A DNA stretch of 22,801 nucleotides from Phycisphaerales bacterium UBA1845 (GTDB lineage: Bacteria > Planctomycetota > Phycisphaerae > UBA1845), in NCBI GenBank assembly GCA_002338715.1, contig DDIR01000058.1, forward strand, positions 1 to 22,801, read 5' to 3'. The position numbers and the translations under genes were made by a program. Of the stretch, positions 1-6,807 are shown piece by piece; position 1 is the stretch's first letter, and every line of letters begins with the position of its first letter. The notes beneath the pieces were generated by a model. That model made no database searches and was not told the DNA's origin. It saw nothing but the letters and a program-made list of their open reading frames with translations.

Positions 1-2
1 CC

Positions 3-1262
3 CCCGCCGTTGCGGACGCCAACATGGCCGCCCTTCGCGCCGGCTGGAACTACTGCGACACAATCGAGTTGTTCCCGCAGGCGTACCGCGTCGCCAAAGC
101 CAAGATCGAACCGGGCAAGTATCGCAAGATCACCGGTAACGAAGCCACTGCCATCGGTCTGGCGACAGCCGCCCGCCGTGCCGGCAAGAAGCTCTTCTTG
201 GGCAGTTATCCGATTACACCCGCGAGCACCATTCTTGAAACGCTCGCTTCAATGCCCCAGATGGGCGTGAAGACTTTCCAAGCCGAAGACGAAATCGCGG
301 CAATCTGTTCGGCCATCGGCGCCGCGTTTGGCGGGGCTTGTTCCGTCACGACCACCAGCGGACCGGGAGTCGCCTTGAAGGGCGAGGCCATGGGGTTGGC
401 TGTCATGACCGAACTGCCGCTGGTCATCGTCAATGTACAGCGCGGCGGACCGAGCACGGGCCTTCCGACCAAGACCGAACAGTCCGACTACCTGCAAGCG
501 ATGTGGGGGCGAAACGGCGAATGCCCGATGCCCGTCCTGGCGGCATGCACGCCGACTGACTGCTTCGACATGTCGCTGGAGGCCATGCGCATCGCCATTC
601 AATACATGACTCCGGTCATCCTGCTGACCGACGGCTACCTCGCCAACGGCAGCGAACCGTGGCGTATTCCGCAATCAAAAAATCTGCCGCAGTTCCCGGT
701 CAAGCACGCGGTGAGCAACAACGGCGATACATTCAAACCCTACGAGCGCGACAAGTTCGGCTCGCGTCCCTGGGCAATCCCCGGGACCAAGGGTCTCGAG
801 CATCGCATCGGCGGTCTCGAAAAACAGTCGGTCACGGGTAACGTCAACTACGACCCCGACAACCATCAGCGAATGGTCAACGAGCGAGCGGCCAAGGTCG
901 CCAACGTCGTCGAGACGATTCCCGAGTTGAAGGTCGAGGGCAATCCCGATGCTGATCTTCTCGTGATCGGATGGGGCAGTACGTACGGTGCGATCACGAC
1001 GGCTGTCGAACGCTCAAACAGCAAGGGCAAGTCCGTCGCCCACGCCCACCTGCGCTACCTGAATCCGATGCCGAAGAACACGGCTGAAGTGATCAAGAAA
1101 TACAAGAAGGTGATTGTCCCCGAGATGAACATGGGGCAGTTGCTCATCAAGTTGCGTAGTGACTTCCTGGTCGATGCCAAGGGCGTCAACAAGGTACAGG
1201 GGAAACCATTCCTCGTTTCCGAGATTGAAGAAGCAATCGAATCCGCATTGAACGAGATTTGA
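3..1262 (+). CDS. korA: 2-oxoacid:ferredoxin oxidoreductase, alpha subunit (5' partial)
   Basis: This is the alpha subunit of a 2-oxoacid:ferredoxin oxidoreductase, most like the 2-oxoglutarate (KorA) type. It oxidatively decarboxylates a 2-oxoacid with CoA and passes electrons to ferredoxin in the cytoplasm. The reading frame is open from base 3, and the residues before the first ATG (base 24) already fit the family (ADANMAALRAGW), so the gene is cut by the window edge. The missing part is probably the fused gamma domain usual in long KorA proteins. Visible hallmarks are GNEA, the GSYPITPAS block, QAEDEIAA, TTTSGPG, ELPLV, QRGGPSTGLPTKTEQ, and ILLTDGY followed by SEPW. A C-terminal transketolase-like domain ends at the TGA at 1260-1262. 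korB follows after 13 bp, so the two are surely co-transcribed. Substrate choice within the family is inferred, not shown. Confidence 0.95.
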   Translation, partial: PAVADANMAALRAGWNYCDTIELFPQAYRVAKAKIEPGKYRKITGNEATAIGLATAARRAGKKLFLGSYPITPASTILETLASMPQMGVKTFQAEDEIAAICSAIGAAFGGACSVTTTSGPGVALKGEAMGLAVMTELPLVIVNVQRGGPSTGLPTKTEQSDYLQAMWGRNGECPMPVLAACTPTDCFDMSLEAMRIAIQYMTPVILLTDGYLANGSEPWRIPQSKNLPQFPVKHAVSNNGDTFKPYERDKFGSRPWAIPGTKGLEHRIGGLEKQSVTGNVNYDPDNHQRMVNERAAKVANVVETIPELKVEGNPDADLLVIGWGSTYGAITTAVERSNSKGKSVAHAHLRYLNPMPKNTAEVIKKYKKVIVPEMNMGQLLIKLRSDFLVDAKGVNKVQGKPFLVSEIEEAIESALNEI

Positions 1263-1275
1263 AAGAACAGAAGCC

Positions 1276-2304
1276 ATGAAAGTAGAAATGCCGGTCGAAC
1301 CGCTCAAGCCTTCCGATTTCGCCTCCGATCAGGAGGTCCGTTGGTGCCCTGGTTGCGGTGACTACGCTATTTTGGCGCAGGTCAAAAAGACCCTGCCCGC
1401 CTTGAATATCCCGAAGGAAAACATCGTCTTCGTGTCGGGCATCGGCTGCTCAAGCCGCTTCCCCTATTACATGAACACGTATGGCTTCCACTCCATCCAT
1501 GGTCGCGCGATGGCGGTCGCCAGCGGTTTGAAGATCGCCCGCCCCGAGCTTCAGGTGTGGGTGGTGACCGGTGACGGCGACGGATTGAGCATCGGTGGAA
1601 ACCACCTGCTCCACGCGATCCGCCGCAACATCGACATGACGGTGCTGCTCTTTAACAACCGCATTTACGGTTTGACCAAAGGCCAGTACTCACCGACGTC
1701 GGAAGTCGGCAAGCGGACGAAGACGTCACCGAAGGGTGCGATCGACTTCCCGCTTCACCCGCTTTCGGTTGCAATCGGCGCTGAAGCCAGCTTCGTCGCC
1801 CGCACGCTCGACGTCGACCTCAAGCACATGGGCTACGTCCTCGAACGCGCCGCACAACACCGCGGAACGTCGTTTGTCGAGATCTACCAGAACTGCAACA
1901 TCTTCAACAACGGCGCGTTCAGCTACGCGACGGAAAAAGACACCAAAGACGATACCCGCCTGATCCTGGAACATGGCAAACCGCTCATCTTCGGCAAGGA
2001 CCGCGAAAAAGGCATTCGCCTGAACTGCACCGATCCGGAGATCGTCGCCCTCGGTGAGGGCGTCAGCGAAGACGACCTGCTGTTCCACGACGAGAAAGCC
2101 GCAGAACCGTCCTTGGCGTACCTTCTGAGCCGCATGCATCACCCGCACTTCCCGGAACCCTTTGGCGTGTTCCGTGCGGTTGAACGTCCGTGTTACGAGT
2201 ATGTGCTGGACGGTTTGTGCGACGCCACCCCGCCAACCGAAGCCGCTGAGGATGCGGAAATCGACGCTCTCCTCAATGCTGGCGAAACGTGGACCGTGGA
2301 CTAA
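1276..2304 (+). CDS. korB: 2-oxoacid:ferredoxin oxidoreductase, beta subunit
   Basis: This is the thiamine-pyrophosphate-binding beta subunit that partners the KorA encoded just upstream. The protein has 342 residues. WCPGCGDY lies at about residues 23-30, and GIGCSSRFPYY follows near 55-65. The TPP/Mg motif starts at GDGDGLSIGGNH (about 99-110) and ends with the NN-x-IYGLTKGQYSPTS segment (about 127-142). These are classic signatures of the KorB/PorB beta family, and the GLTKGQ-SPTS form favours the 2-oxoglutarate type. No extra ferredoxin domain is visible. The C-terminal third (from about residue 210) is less conserved and acidic. The ATG at 1276 follows the korA stop by 13 bp, with only a weak purine-rich ribosome site (GAAAGAACAG). 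The downstream gap of 156 bp holds an ACGTCT/AGACGT inverted repeat right at the stop codon. Confidence 0.95.
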   Translation: MKVEMPVEPLKPSDFASDQEVRWCPGCGDYAILAQVKKTLPALNIPKENIVFVSGIGCSSRFPYYMNTYGFHSIHGRAMAVASGLKIARPELQVWVVTGDGDGLSIGGNHLLHAIRRNIDMTVLLFNNRIYGLTKGQYSPTSEVGKRTKTSPKGAIDFPLHPLSVAIGAEASFVARTLDVDLKHMGYVLERAAQHRGTSFVEIYQNCNIFNNGAFSYATEKDTKDDTRLILEHGKPLIFGKDREKGIRLNCTDPEIVALGEGVSEDDLLFHDEKAAEPSLAYLLSRMHHPHFPEPFGVFRAVERPCYEYVLDGLCDATPPTEAAEDAEIDALLNAGETWTVD

Positions 2305-2337
2305 CGTCTGACTGCGGTTTCTGCCGTTGATAGACGT
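2304..2337 (+). other. Inverted repeat at the korB 3' end
   Basis: ACGTCT (2304-2309) and AGACGT (2332-2337) are perfect inverted repeats. They enclose a smaller CGG/CCG pair, so a bulged hairpin could form at the end of korB. No T-run follows, so it is not a typical intrinsic terminator. It might be an mRNA 3'-end stabiliser or chance. Confidence 0.3.
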
Positions 2338-2460
2338 ATGCCGCCCTGTATGGCGATCGTCTTCTGCGAGTGTCGGTTGGCCGCTTTTTGGACGCCAGGC
2401 GTTTTCGGGGAATCGGGTTTCAGGGGAAGGATTCACGCTTCAGATTGAAAGGAAGTCACC

Positions 2461-2982
2461 ATGCTTTGCCCTGCTTGCGGAACCGAAAACTTTGCCGGTG
2501 CGGACACCTGCTCAGAATGCAACAGTGACCTTGCCGCTGTGGAAACGCGATCCCTTGACCCCGTCGAGGAGCGACTGCACAACGACCGGGTCGGCGGCGC
2601 GGCAAAGCCCAATCCCCTCATCGTTGCGCCCTTGGACACCGTGGATTCGGTTGTGCAGAAGATGGCCAAATTGGGTCACAACTGCGCGATGGTCGCGTAC
2701 GATGACGTATTGGTCGGAATCTTCACCGAGCGCGACGTCCTTCGGAAGCTGTCTGCCGATTACGACAACCTCAAATCCGCCCCCGTCCGCGACTTCATGA
2801 CGCCGGCTCCCGAAGCCCTCGAAACAGACACCCCGCTGACCTTCGCCCTCAACAAAATGTCGGTGGGTGGTTTCCGCCACGTTCCCGTCGTCAATGAAGA
2901 TCAGCGTCCCCTTGGTGTGGTCAACATCAAAGACCTGCTCTCCCATATCACCGCCAACGTTCCCGACCTTTTTGAAGCCTAG
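2461..2982 (+). CDS. Zinc-ribbon plus CBS-pair protein
   Basis: This is a 173-residue soluble protein with two parts. The first about 25 residues form a zinc ribbon with CPAC (Cys3, Cys6) and CSEC (Cys17, Cys20), a four-cysteine treble typical of small zinc-binding modules. After a charged linker, two CBS motifs follow, at about residues 50-105 and 112-170. They carry the usual VGIFTERDVLRKL and GVVNIKDLLSHI helices and the RDFMTPAP inter-domain segment. CBS pairs commonly bind adenosine nucleotides and act as energy sensors; the zinc ribbon may bind protein or nucleic acid. The start is firm: AAAGGAAG (2448-2455) sits 5 nt before the ATG. The gene follows korB by 156 bp on the same strand and could be read through from it, but a role in controlling KorAB is only inferred from position. 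Confidence 0.9.
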   Translation: MLCPACGTENFAGADTCSECNSDLAAVETRSLDPVEERLHNDRVGGAAKPNPLIVAPLDTVDSVVQKMAKLGHNCAMVAYDDVLVGIFTERDVLRKLSADYDNLKSAPVRDFMTPAPEALETDTPLTFALNKMSVGGFRHVPVVNEDQRPLGVVNIKDLLSHITANVPDLFEA

Positions 2983-3020
2983 AACACCTTTGGTCCAGAC
3001 GCAGCGGCGCGAAAGCACCG

Positions 3021-3046
3021 TCATTCCCGCGCAGGCGGGAATCCAG
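3021..3046. repeat. ATTCCCGC palindromic repeat (dRS3/REP-like)
   Basis: ATTCCCGC (3023-3030) and GCGGGAAT (3035-3042) are perfect 8-bp inverted arms around a GCAG loop, flanked by GTC on the left and CCAG on the right. The core matches the ATTCCC-N8-GGGAAT form of the Neisseria dRS3 repeat, and closely resembles dispersed palindromes that I recall from many proteobacterial genomes. There is no T-run, so it is not a classic terminator, though it lies about 40 bp past the CBS gene. Only one copy is present in the window. Confidence 0.6.
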
Positions 3047-3160
3047 GGGCAAACCAAAGTCAATCCATGTGAGTACCGGCACCCGTACCCCGAAGCGTCG
3101 ACGAGCAAAACGCTGCGTTTGGTTTGGGATCGCTATAGAAGCCGTTCACGAACGCACGAG

Positions 3161-3245
3161 ACGTTGATCGCGCGGTAACGTTGATAGAGCGGTAACGTTG
3201 ATAGAGCGATAACGTTGATAGAGCGATAACGTTGATCGCGCGGAA
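3161..3245. repeat. Five tandem 17-bp repeats
   Basis: Five head-to-tail units with exact 17-bp spacing start at 3161, 3178, 3195, 3212 and 3229. Each begins ACGTTGAT. The three middle units continue AGAGCG(G/A)TA, while the two outer units carry CGCGCGG. Preceded by A, each unit from the second on contains the palindrome AACGTT. The array ends 26 bp before the stop codon of the HD-GYP gene. It could be a minisatellite or an iterated protein-binding site. Confidence 0.9.
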
Positions 3246-3271
3246 AATGCGCTCGCGCGTCGATGCGGTTG

Positions 3272-4909
3272 TTAATTGGGAACGCTGGATATGGACTTGA
3301 GCGCCTTCGGAGCTGGCTGCGAATCCGCTTTGGCCTGGCGGATCTCGTCAAACTCTGATTCCACTTCTAGAAACGCCTCGACTATCCGGGCGTCGAAGTG
3401 TTTTCCGGAATCCTCGCTGATCCGCTTGACGGCTTCGGCGTGGGGCAGCGGCTGCTTGTAACACCGCTGGCTGGTGATCGCGTCGTACGCGTCAACCAGC
3501 GCGATGATTCGAGCCGACAGTGGAATATCATCACCGGCAATACCGCGCGGATAGCCCTTCCCGTCGTAGCGCTCATGATGGCAATAGGCTATGTCGGCGC
3601 ACAATTCCAGAAGCGGAACCGGGCCCGCCTCCTCGATCGCCAGCGCCAGCGTATGGCGGCCAATCGTGGTGTGCGTCTTCATGATCTGAAATTCTTCGTC
3701 CGTCAGCGGGCCGGGCTTGTTGAGGATTTCATCCGAAACGCCAACCTTACCCAGGTCGTGCAGCGGAGCGGCTTGGTAGATGTCGTCGATGTACTGACAG
3801 GTGATCACGTCGGAAAACGCGGGATGGTTGGCCAACCTTCGCGTCAGAACGCGGGTGTATTCCTTGACGCGTTCCAGGTGAAGGCCCGTTTCCTCGTCGC
3901 GATACTCACTGAGTCGACCCACGGTTGACAACAACGCGTTGAGCGTGTGCTTCAGGTCCGAACGCTGCTCGGCATTGTGCAGGGCAATCGCAGCCGAATC
4001 CGCAATCGAGCAGATGCAGTCGATTTCCTCAGCCGCAAAGGGTTCGCCGTCGACCTTGTCGGTCACGTTGAGCACGCCAAGCCGCTTCGAACCGCTGACC
4101 ATGTAGGTGGACACCAGCGGCGTACTCAGGAAACTGTCGGTCAGGTACGCGCCGGTTGTTTCGCCCGGTTTTTCGTGGGCGCGGGCCACCATCGTCGTGC
4201 CCGTTGAGAATACTTTTCCCGCGATTCCCGCGTCCGATTGAACGCACATCTGCTCAGCCACCTCAAGCGAAACGCCCAAAGCCCGTTTGCATTTGAGTTG
4301 GTTGGTCGCGGGATCGAGCACCATGATCGAAATGCGGTTGCAGTTGCATACCTGTCGCACCGCGTCCGTTACCAGATCATAGATTCGTTCTTGATTCGGT
4401 GCCTTGTTCAGATCGCGCACAAACGTGTAAAGCAGTTCCAATCGCCTTGATTTCTTGGCCACTTCGAATTCGAGCTGGTGGTTGAGTTCGGCGATTTCCA
4501 ACTGCGCACTTCGAAGCTTCAGCATCGAACGGACCCGCGCGGTCAATTCCACGACATCAAACGGCTTGACCACGTAATCCTGTGCGCCGGCATCAAGTCC
4601 CAGAACGATGTCATCCCTGCCGCTGCGGGCGGTGATCAGAATCACCGGGACATCTTTGGTCACTTCGTTCTCGCGAAGCGCCCGGGTCACACTGAGCCCA
4701 TCGAGACCGGGCAGTTGAATGTCGAGAATGATGACGTCCGGAACTTCGCGCAGCGCAATCTCCAGCCCGTCTTCACCGTTGTGTGAAATCGTCGCGCGAA
4801 ACCCCGAATTGACCATGTGTGCGCGCAAGATCGTCGCAAGACTCTGGTCGTCTTCAACGATCAACACGTGACCGGATCGGCTTGGTTTTCTGGTTTCGCC
4901 TAATGCCAC
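3272..4909 (-). CDS. Response regulator with REC, GAF and HD-GYP domains
   Basis: This is a cytoplasmic two-component regulator with a probable cyclic-di-GMP phosphodiesterase output, 545 residues from the chosen GTG. A REC domain spans about residues 14-130, with the phosphoacceptor Asp63 (ILDIQLPG) and Lys115 (VVKPF). A short coiled coil follows (about 135-160). A GAF domain spans about 165-315. The HD-GYP domain spans about 330-520, with HDLGKVGV (His384, Asp385), a KTHTTIG segment, HHERYDGKGYP (His444-445, Gly-Tyr-Pro 452-454) and a DAYDA motif. All key HD-GYP residues are intact, so hydrolysis of cyclic-di-GMP is likely. I chose GTG at 4907-4909 because GGAG lies 5 nt upstream; a TTG at 4937-4939 would add ten residues. 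No histidine kinase is next to it, so it is probably an orphan regulator. Its 3' end faces the tandem-repeat gap. Confidence 0.93.
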   Translation of the reverse strand: MALGETRKPSRSGHVLIVEDDQSLATILRAHMVNSGFRATISHNGEDGLEIALREVPDVIILDIQLPGLDGLSVTRALRENEVTKDVPVILITARSGRDDIVLGLDAGAQDYVVKPFDVVELTARVRSMLKLRSAQLEIAELNHQLEFEVAKKSRRLELLYTFVRDLNKAPNQERIYDLVTDAVRQVCNCNRISIMVLDPATNQLKCKRALGVSLEVAEQMCVQSDAGIAGKVFSTGTTMVARAHEKPGETTGAYLTDSFLSTPLVSTYMVSGSKRLGVLNVTDKVDGEPFAAEEIDCICSIADSAAIALHNAEQRSDLKHTLNALLSTVGRLSEYRDEETGLHLERVKEYTRVLTRRLANHPAFSDVITCQYIDDIYQAAPLHDLGKVGVSDEILNKPGPLTDEEFQIMKTHTTIGRHTLALAIEEAGPVPLLELCADIAYCHHERYDGKGYPRGIAGDDIPLSARIIALVDAYDAITSQRCYKQPLPHAEAVKRISEDSGKHFDARIVEAFLEVESEFDEIRQAKADSQPAPKALKSISSVPN

Positions 4910-4914
4910 ATGAA

Positions 4915-4918
4915 CTCC
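4915..4918 (-). promoter_or_regulatory. Ribosome-binding site deciding the HD-GYP start
   Basis: Read on the minus strand, GGAG lies 5 nt before the GTG at 4909. The upstream TTG at 4939 has no comparable site. This supports the shorter protein. Confidence 0.6.
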
Positions 4919-5233
4919 AGTCGCAACAAAGGCCGCCAATCAGGCGGATGCTAAAAAGGCCCACGCATCCCCCCTCTAAAGTCGAGCAAAAAATTGGTAC
5001 GCCGGCCCCACATTGATTCATCGGTGATAAGAAGGGTGTCATAAAGCAGACAAACAAGGGCAGATGCGAAGGAAACCGGTGTGGAGATCGATGACCCCGA
5101 AAGACGGCTCCAGCGCGCCGCAACTCAGGAGATTATTGGAAGTTTCCATGACCCGCCCCGTCTGCATAAGCCATAAGGGGCGACTGCCCCCTGCCGCCAG
5201 GTTGCGGGCTGGTCTTTGAATCTCAACCAGCGC

Positions 5234-5274
5234 AAAGAAAGACCCTGACTGATTCTGAAAAACCAGCCAGGGTC
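5234..5274 (-). terminator. Intrinsic terminator, likely for the pseudopilin gene
   Basis: On the minus strand the stem GACCCTG-G-CTG (5274-5264) pairs with CAG-T-CAGGGTC (5251-5241), with one mismatch and a 12-nt loop. It is followed at once by TTTCTTTG. This is a standard hairpin-plus-U-tract form, about 105 nt after the pseudopilin stop codon. Confidence 0.65.
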
Positions 5275-5337
5275 GTCATATGCGCTATGTTATTGGACGT
5301 CGGCTGAACAACTCCGATCCAAATCGTTCATCGAAGG

Positions 5338-5362
5338 GGCATCAGCACAGCTGCATGATGCC
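5338..5362 (-). other. Hairpin just after the pseudopilin stop
   Basis: GGCATCA (5338-5344) and TGATGCC (5356-5362) form a perfect 7-bp stem with an 11-nt loop, 17 nt beyond the pseudopilin stop codon. On the minus strand it is followed by CCTTCG, so the U-tract is poor. It may protect the mRNA 3' end rather than terminate. Confidence 0.45.
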
Positions 5363-5379
5363 GTGATCGCACGACGGTC

Positions 5380-6426
5380 CTAAATGGGACGGTCGACGAC
5401 CTGGAATTCTTCGCCCTGCTCGCCGTCCTGAGGCGTGTGACCGTTGATGTCCTGCGACCGGATCTTGTTCGTCTTCAACAATGCACCGGGCAGGGTGTCG
5501 ATCTGCCAGTCCAAACCGCGGATCAGGATCGTGCGATTCTGTGATTCGATGGTCCCCGGACCGAACTGGACGTTTCCGTGACCCTTGAGCTTGATGTTAC
5601 GGGCTGATCCGTCACAGAATCCGACGTTGAATCGCCAAGTTTGCTTGTGCCAACCGTTCGCCGTGAACTGTGCGTACGTGTAAGGCCACCAGCCATTTGT
5701 CTGGTCCAATTCCGAGTTCTCGGCATAGGGGGCATATCGCGCCGCATTCTCCATGTAGAGAATGGTGTTTCCGGGATTGGGAATACGCGACAAAGAGCGG
5801 TAGTACGGCGAGTTGGAATCGACCGGCTGACCCGCCCCCGCGCTGCTAACCAAGTAGACGTTGGCAATATACGACGTCCCGAAATAGTCGTACGATGAGA
5901 CGCTTGACCGCTTGGCCCATCCCTTGATGTGCATTCCCGGGAAGCCCTTGTCGCCCGGACACTGGAAAATGGGCAATTTTGTTTTGGTGTCGGGTTCCCA
6001 GTTTTGGAACGGCGGCTTGGAATTATAGAACGTCGCCTTTGGATACATGATGCGGTTGAGCGGGCGATGCACCGACCCCTGAAACTTCGGGCTTGCTCCC
6101 GAGAAGAAAGAACCCGAGTTCGCATTCCCGGTTGCCCCGGTTCCACTCTTACCGCCAAAACCGTAGGGCGCTCGGTAGGACTCCGGGAAGGTTGCGTCGC
6201 CAACACTTTGCGGGATACCCCACTCCAACCGATCGTCAGCCGCATACGTCAGACCGGCTTGCACGATGCTTCGCACATTGACTGCACATTTCGTTTTCTT
6301 CGCGTTGTTGCGTGCTCCTTGCAGCGAGGGAAGGAGAATCGCAACCAGCAACGCGATGATCGATACGACGACCAACAACTCAACCAACGTAAACGCTCGA
6401 TCACGTCGATTTTTTGGCATAACCAT
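5380..6426 (-). CDS. Pseudopilin-like protein with type IV prepilin N-terminus (DUF1559-like)
   Basis: This is a 348-residue protein with a class III (prepilin peptidase) signal. A basic leader MVMPKNRRDRA is followed by FTLVELLVVVS and a hydrophobic stretch ending LLPSLQGARNNAKKTKC. Glu16 is the conserved fifth residue of the mature protein. Residue -1 is Ala11 rather than the usual Gly, a variant I recall as common in planctomycete members. The large C-terminal part resembles planctomycete DUF1559-type proteins: it has a late FNVGFCDGSARNIK segment like the family's F-x-DGS motif, and many Trp, Tyr and Gly residues. It is probably exported and membrane-anchored or assembled into a pseudopilus; its exact job is unknown. 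The start at 6426 is set by AGGAGG (6434-6439) 7 nt upstream; the in-frame ATG at 6444 lies before this site. No secretion-system gene is adjacent. Confidence 0.88.
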   Translation of the reverse strand: MVMPKNRRDRAFTLVELLVVVSIIALLVAILLPSLQGARNNAKKTKCAVNVRSIVQAGLTYAADDRLEWGIPQSVGDATFPESYRAPYGFGGKSGTGATGNANSGSFFSGASPKFQGSVHRPLNRIMYPKATFYNSKPPFQNWEPDTKTKLPIFQCPGDKGFPGMHIKGWAKRSSVSSYDYFGTSYIANVYLVSSAGAGQPVDSNSPYYRSLSRIPNPGNTILYMENAARYAPYAENSELDQTNGWWPYTYAQFTANGWHKQTWRFNVGFCDGSARNIKLKGHGNVQFGPGTIESQNRTILIRGLDWQIDTLPGALLKTNKIRSQDINGHTPQDGEQGEEFQVVDRPI

Positions 6427-6433
6427 AAATGAA

Positions 6434-6439
6434 CCTCCT
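6434..6439 (-). promoter_or_regulatory. Strong ribosome-binding site for the pseudopilin gene
   Basis: AGGAGG on the minus strand with 7 nt to the ATG at 6426. It excludes the ATG at 6444 (upstream of the site) and disfavours the ATG at 6420 (13-nt spacing). Confidence 0.8.
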
Positions 6440-6701
6440 ACCATGAATTGAAAATCCTCTCACGGTAAATGAGTTGGGGACGATCCTAAAATTCATTAAT
6501 TGGGCAATGTCTCTGGGAGGACTGGTACAGATGACGCAAATGCCTCAACGAATTCTCTTCGCAGACAGCCAATCGAATGGGCATTTATCCCAGACAGCAA
6601 CACACCACACGTTGACATATTCTCAGAAAGGCAGCCCTCAAGTCAAGCTCAAATGCTTTATGCAGTGATCACCTGCCAAGAATGCGTGCCAGGACAGCCC
6701 G

Positions 6702-6720
6702 AAAACGCGACCCGATCGCG
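6702..6720 (-). terminator. Possible weak terminator of the peptidase gene
   Basis: On the minus strand CGCGA-TCGGG-TCGCG forms a 5-bp stem followed by TTTT, about 90 nt after the peptidase stop codon. The stem and U-run are short, so this is tentative. Confidence 0.35.
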
Positions 6721-6807
6721 GACCACTCCATGCTGTGGAAATACCCCATCTCCTCTGGATATGTCCAGCATGTGTCCAGGCTCGTCTCAAGAACTGGGAA
6801 TCCTGGC

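Larger units (their letters stand above)
2983..3271. other. Convergent intergenic region with repeats
   Basis: This is the gap between the CBS gene (+) and the HD-GYP regulator (-), whose 3' ends face each other. It holds an ATTCCCGC palindrome and a five-copy 17-bp tandem array, listed separately. I see no gene here. Confidence 0.7.
4910..5379. other. Hairpin-rich intergenic region without a gene
   Basis: About 470 bp between the HD-GYP regulator and the pseudopilin gene, both on the minus strand. I found no ORF with family character. It holds inverted repeats at 5177-5190 (GGGGC-GACT-GCCCC), 5208-5231 (GCTGGT/ACCAGC), 5241-5274 and 5338-5362. The last two are listed separately as 3'-end hairpins of the pseudopilin transcript. 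The promoter of the HD-GYP gene should lie in 4920-5100, but no convincing -35/-10 pair is visible. Confidence 0.6.
6427..6807. other. Intergenic region between pseudopilin and peptidase genes
   Basis: About 380 bp, somewhat more AT-rich near the pseudopilin start. It should carry the pseudopilin promoter, but no clear -35/-10 pair was found. Short ORFs here have no family character. A weak terminator-like hairpin for the peptidase transcript is listed separately. Confidence 0.5.

Noticed and set aside
1726..2436. A 236-residue minus-strand ORF over korB
   Set aside because: It overlaps the conserved korB frame and shows no family motif.
3023..3042. ATTCCCGC palindrome as terminator of the CBS gene
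   Set aside because: The stem is good but there is no U-run; the repeat form is the better explanation.
3150..3250. The 17-bp array as a CRISPR
   Set aside because: Units are directly abutting with no variable spacers, and no cas gene is in the window.
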